Source: Ruegeria sp. A3M17
Lineage (GTDB): Bacteria; Pseudomonadota; Alphaproteobacteria; Rhodobacterales; Rhodobacteraceae
Direction: 5' to 3'
DNA: 64,000 nucleotides
Assembly: GCF_003318255.1 (NCBI RefSeq)
Contig: NZ_QOCF01000004.1
Span: 124,001-188,000, forward strand
How positions within the stretch are numbered: position 1 is the first letter of the stretch; every line of letters begins with the position of its first letter. The notes beneath the pieces were generated by a model. It did no database searches and was not told the origin of the DNA. It saw nothing but the letters and a program-made list of their open reading frames with translations. Positions 61,819 through 64,000 of the stretch are shown piece after piece. The position numbers and the translations under genes are program-made.

Positions 61819-63513
61819 ATGACCGGGACGAACTATCTGACAGGTGCTGAGGCAATGGTGCGCATGCTGGAAGCACACGGCGTGAAACACATGTTCGGCC
61901 TGTGCGGTGATACAACGCTGCCATTCTATGACGCGTTGGCGCGGATGGATCATGGCATTCAGCACATTCTGACCCGGGATGAACGTCACGCGGCCTATAT
62001 GGCGGATGGATACGCACGCGTCACTGGCAAGCCGGGCGTCTGCGAAGGCCCGTCCGGAGGCGGGGCGACCTACATATTGCCGGGGGTGATCGAGGCCAGC
62101 GAAAGCTCGGTTCCCATTCTGGCGATCACCTCTGACGTGGCAACCACAAGCCGCGGGAAGTATCCGTTGACCGAATTGGATCAGGCTGCGCTGTTCAAGC
62201 CTTTGGCAAAGTGGAATGCGTCACTGGACGACGCCTCGCGTTTGCCTGCGATGGTGCGGGCTGCGTTTCGTGCAATGACGACCGGAACACCGGGCGCAAC
62301 ACATCTGGCGCTGCCCTTTGACACGCAAAAAGGGCCGGTGGACGAAGCCGAGATATGGGCCGACACACGCCACCGCAGCTATCCCGCAGAACGGGCAGGA
62401 CCGGATCTGGATGCGATTGAAGCGGCCGCGGATATCCTGGCCAAAACTAAGTCAGCAGTCATCGTTTGTGGCGGCGGGCCGGTTCTTTCCGGGGCCGAGG
62501 AGGCGTTGCGCCAAGTTGCAACCCTGCTGGATATCCCAGTCGCCACAACAGTTTCCGGTCAGGGTTCCATTGCCGAAACGGATCCGCTGGCCTTGGGCGT
62601 CGTCGGATCGAACGGTGGTGTTACGGCCACGCGCGCCGTTGTGGATCAGGCAGATGTGGTCATGTTTGTCGGTTGCCGCGCTGGGTCGGTCACGACCGAA
62701 CGCTGGCGCAGCCCCGGACGGGATGCCATCATCATCCATATAGACAGCGATCCGATGGTGATCGGCGCAAACTATCAGACAGAGGTGGCCATCTGCGCCG
62801 ACGCCCGGCTAGCGTTAGAGGCCTTGGCGCAGTCACTGAAAACACGACACGATCTGCCAGACTTTGGTGGAGCGGCCCTAGCCCGTGCCGCTTGGGAGGC
62901 CAAGTTGCAAGCGTTCGCTCCGCTTGCGGCAAGTCGCGAAACTCCGATCCGGCCCGAAGCCGTAATGGCGGCTCTTGCAGACATCCTGGATGATGATGCG
63001 ATTGTCGTCGCTGATCCGGGCACCCCGTGCCCTTACTTCAGCGCTCATTACCGCTGGCGCAAACCGGGGCGGCATTTTATCACCAATCGGGCGCATGGCG
63101 CGTTGGGTTATTCGCTGGGTGCCGCTATGGGCGCCCATGTAGGTCGGCCATCGGTCAAGACATTGTCCGTTATGGGGGATGGGTCGTTTGGCTTCACTTG
63201 CGGTGAGTTTGAAACGATGGTGCGGCACAAGATGCCGATTACCTCGATCGTATTCTCGAACTCGGTCTTTGGTTGGATCAAAGCGGGTCAGGATGCAGGC
63301 TTTGGGCAGCGTTACTACAACGTCGATTTCAATCGGACCGATCACGCTGCCGTTGCGTCGGCGTTTGGGGTCAAATCCTGGACGGTGAAGGATCCTGACG
63401 ATCTGCGAAAAGTGTTGAAGCAGGCTGTTGAGCATGATGGCCCGACGCTGGTCGACATCCACTCACAACAGCTTCACGAAGCGGCGGCACCGGTGTCGGA
63501 ATGGGTGGCGTAG
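61819..63513 (+). CDS. Thiamine-diphosphate-dependent enzyme, acetolactate-synthase-like
   Basis: 564 aa, full length for the family. The ThDP-activating glutamate is in LTRDERHAAYMADGYAR, the ThDP/Mg motif is GDGSFGFTCGEFE ending in FSN, and a central domain (about 190-330) follows. AAAGGA precedes the ATG. True acetolactate synthases are slightly longer and pair with a small subunit, absent here, so a decarboxylase or lyase on another 2-oxo acid is likely. The divergent GntR/racemase operon suggests a catabolic pathway. Its end overlaps the convergent LysR gene by 40 nt. Confidence 0.85.
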   Translation: MTGTNYLTGAEAMVRMLEAHGVKHMFGLCGDTTLPFYDALARMDHGIQHILTRDERHAAYMADGYARVTGKPGVCEGPSGGGATYILPGVIEASESSVPILAITSDVATTSRGKYPLTELDQAALFKPLAKWNASLDDASRLPAMVRAAFRAMTTGTPGATHLALPFDTQKGPVDEAEIWADTRHRSYPAERAGPDLDAIEAAADILAKTKSAVIVCGGGPVLSGAEEALRQVATLLDIPVATTVSGQGSIAETDPLALGVVGSNGGVTATRAVVDQADVVMFVGCRAGSVTTERWRSPGRDAIIIHIDSDPMVIGANYQTEVAICADARLALEALAQSLKTRHDLPDFGGAALARAAWEAKLQAFAPLAASRETPIRPEAVMAALADILDDDAIVVADPGTPCPYFSAHYRWRKPGRHFITNRAHGALGYSLGAAMGAHVGRPSVKTLSVMGDGSFGFTCGEFETMVRHKMPITSIVFSNSVFGWIKAGQDAGFGQRYYNVDFNRTDHAAVASAFGVKSWTVKDPDDLRKVLKQAVEHDGPTLVDIHSQQLHEAAAPVSEWVA

Positions 63514-64000
63514 GACGCGATTGACGGGGTCAGCTGGGTCAGAAACTCTTGCGCAATCATCGATAAAGGGCGTCCTTTTGCGGTGATTATCGCAAGATCC
63601 AGCGTGACTGTTGGTGTGAAAGGGCGGGTTTGATACCCGCCCTCTTCGTCGAAAGTAACGGTGAACGGGTCGATCATCGCCACGCCCATGCCCTGTTTGA
63701 CAAAGCTCAGCAGGTTTTCCGACAAGTGTGTGTGTATTCGCGTCTGCCAGGTACGCTCTGCAGTCTGAAAAATGTCACGGGTTCTGCGATGTGTTTGGTG
63801 CTCGGGGCCCATGACAATGAACGGCTCATTCTCAAGCAGCTCAGGGGTCAACTCGTCATAGGCCGCCAATTGGCTACCTTCGGGGAACGTGGCCATCGTT
63901 TCAAAATGGAAGACCTGATAGTTCAGCGTGTCGTGGAGTATTGGCATCTCGACGATGCCAATTTCGAACAAGCCAGAGGTCACCCACTCTTGTATTTTCG
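63474..64000 (-). CDS. LysR-family transcriptional regulator, 3' part only
   Basis: The frame is open from the right edge, giving about 175 residues of the effector-binding domain (WVTSGLFEIGIVEMPIL, FIVMGPEHQTHRRT, FVKQGMGVAMIDPFTV). The DNA-binding N-terminus lies outside the window. It converges on the ThDP-enzyme gene with a 40-nt tail overlap, so it may regulate that pathway or an unseen neighbour. Confidence 0.8.
   Translation of the reverse strand, partial: KIQEWVTSGLFEIGIVEMPILHDTLNYQVFHFETMATFPEGSQLAAYDELTPELLENEPFIVMGPEHQTHRRTRDIFQTAERTWQTRIHTHLSENLLSFVKQGMGVAMIDPFTVTFDEEGGYQTRPFTPTVTLDLAIITAKGRPLSMIAQEFLTQLTPSIASYATHSDTGAAAS

Overview
The window looks like chromosomal DNA of a marine alphaproteobacterium of the Roseobacter group (Rhodobacteraceae). 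This is inferred from moderately high GC, from gene families (hydroxyproline catabolism, an AtuA-type acyl-CoA carboxylase cluster, a bioBFDAGC operon with BioR-type boxes, monomeric isocitrate dehydrogenase), and from tight head-to-tail operons with ATGA overlaps. No phage, IS element, CRISPR array or rRNA was seen. One tRNA is present, tRNA-Leu(UAG) at 29065-29149.

Left part (1-12480). A divergent hydroxyproline locus comes first. A CUT1-type solute-binding protein and permease read leftward. IclR regulator, UgpC-like ATPase, DapA-like deaminase, 4-hydroxyproline 2-epimerase, FAD oxidoreductase and a second proline-racemase-family protein read rightward. Together they fit uptake of a hydroxyproline, epimerisation, oxidation and deamination toward 2-oxoglutarate semialdehyde. 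A secreted TPR protein and monomeric NADP-isocitrate dehydrogenase follow, closed by a run of terminators.

Central part (12504-28286) is the most unusual block: twelve genes on the minus strand. In transcription order they are a 134-aa orphan, a dynamin-like GTPase, a partner GTPase with an acidic tail, a roadblock/LC7-like protein, a 286-aa orphan, a second dynamin-like GTPase, a second partner GTPase, then a transmembrane Ser/Thr kinase, an FHA protein, a PP2C phosphatase and two secreted LysM plus solute-binding-domain proteins. It looks like an envelope-linked signalling and membrane-remodelling system: periplasmic sensors, a kinase/phosphatase/FHA switch, and a double set of GTPases. I do not recognise it as a named system.

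Middle-right (28287-46925). An AT-rich gene-poor stretch with a long hairpin and the tRNA is followed by a TetR/acyl-CoA dehydrogenase operon divergent from AtuA-like, carboxyltransferase, biotin carboxylase and TIGR03084 genes (branched acyl-CoA or acyclic terpenoid catabolism). Then come an AI-2E-family permease, a Tat-exported CpdB-like nucleotidase and a complete biotin operon bioBFDAGC with two BioR boxes.

Right part (46932-64000). A giant cadherin-like/PA14 surface protein diverges from a type-I-secretion-like cassette whose two ABC proteins have both lost their ATPase motifs. Next come an SLC13-type transporter, the queCDEF operon for preQ1 synthesis, a GntR/Asp-Glu racemase operon divergent from a ThDP enzyme across a palindromic operator, and the 3' part of a LysR regulator at the edge.
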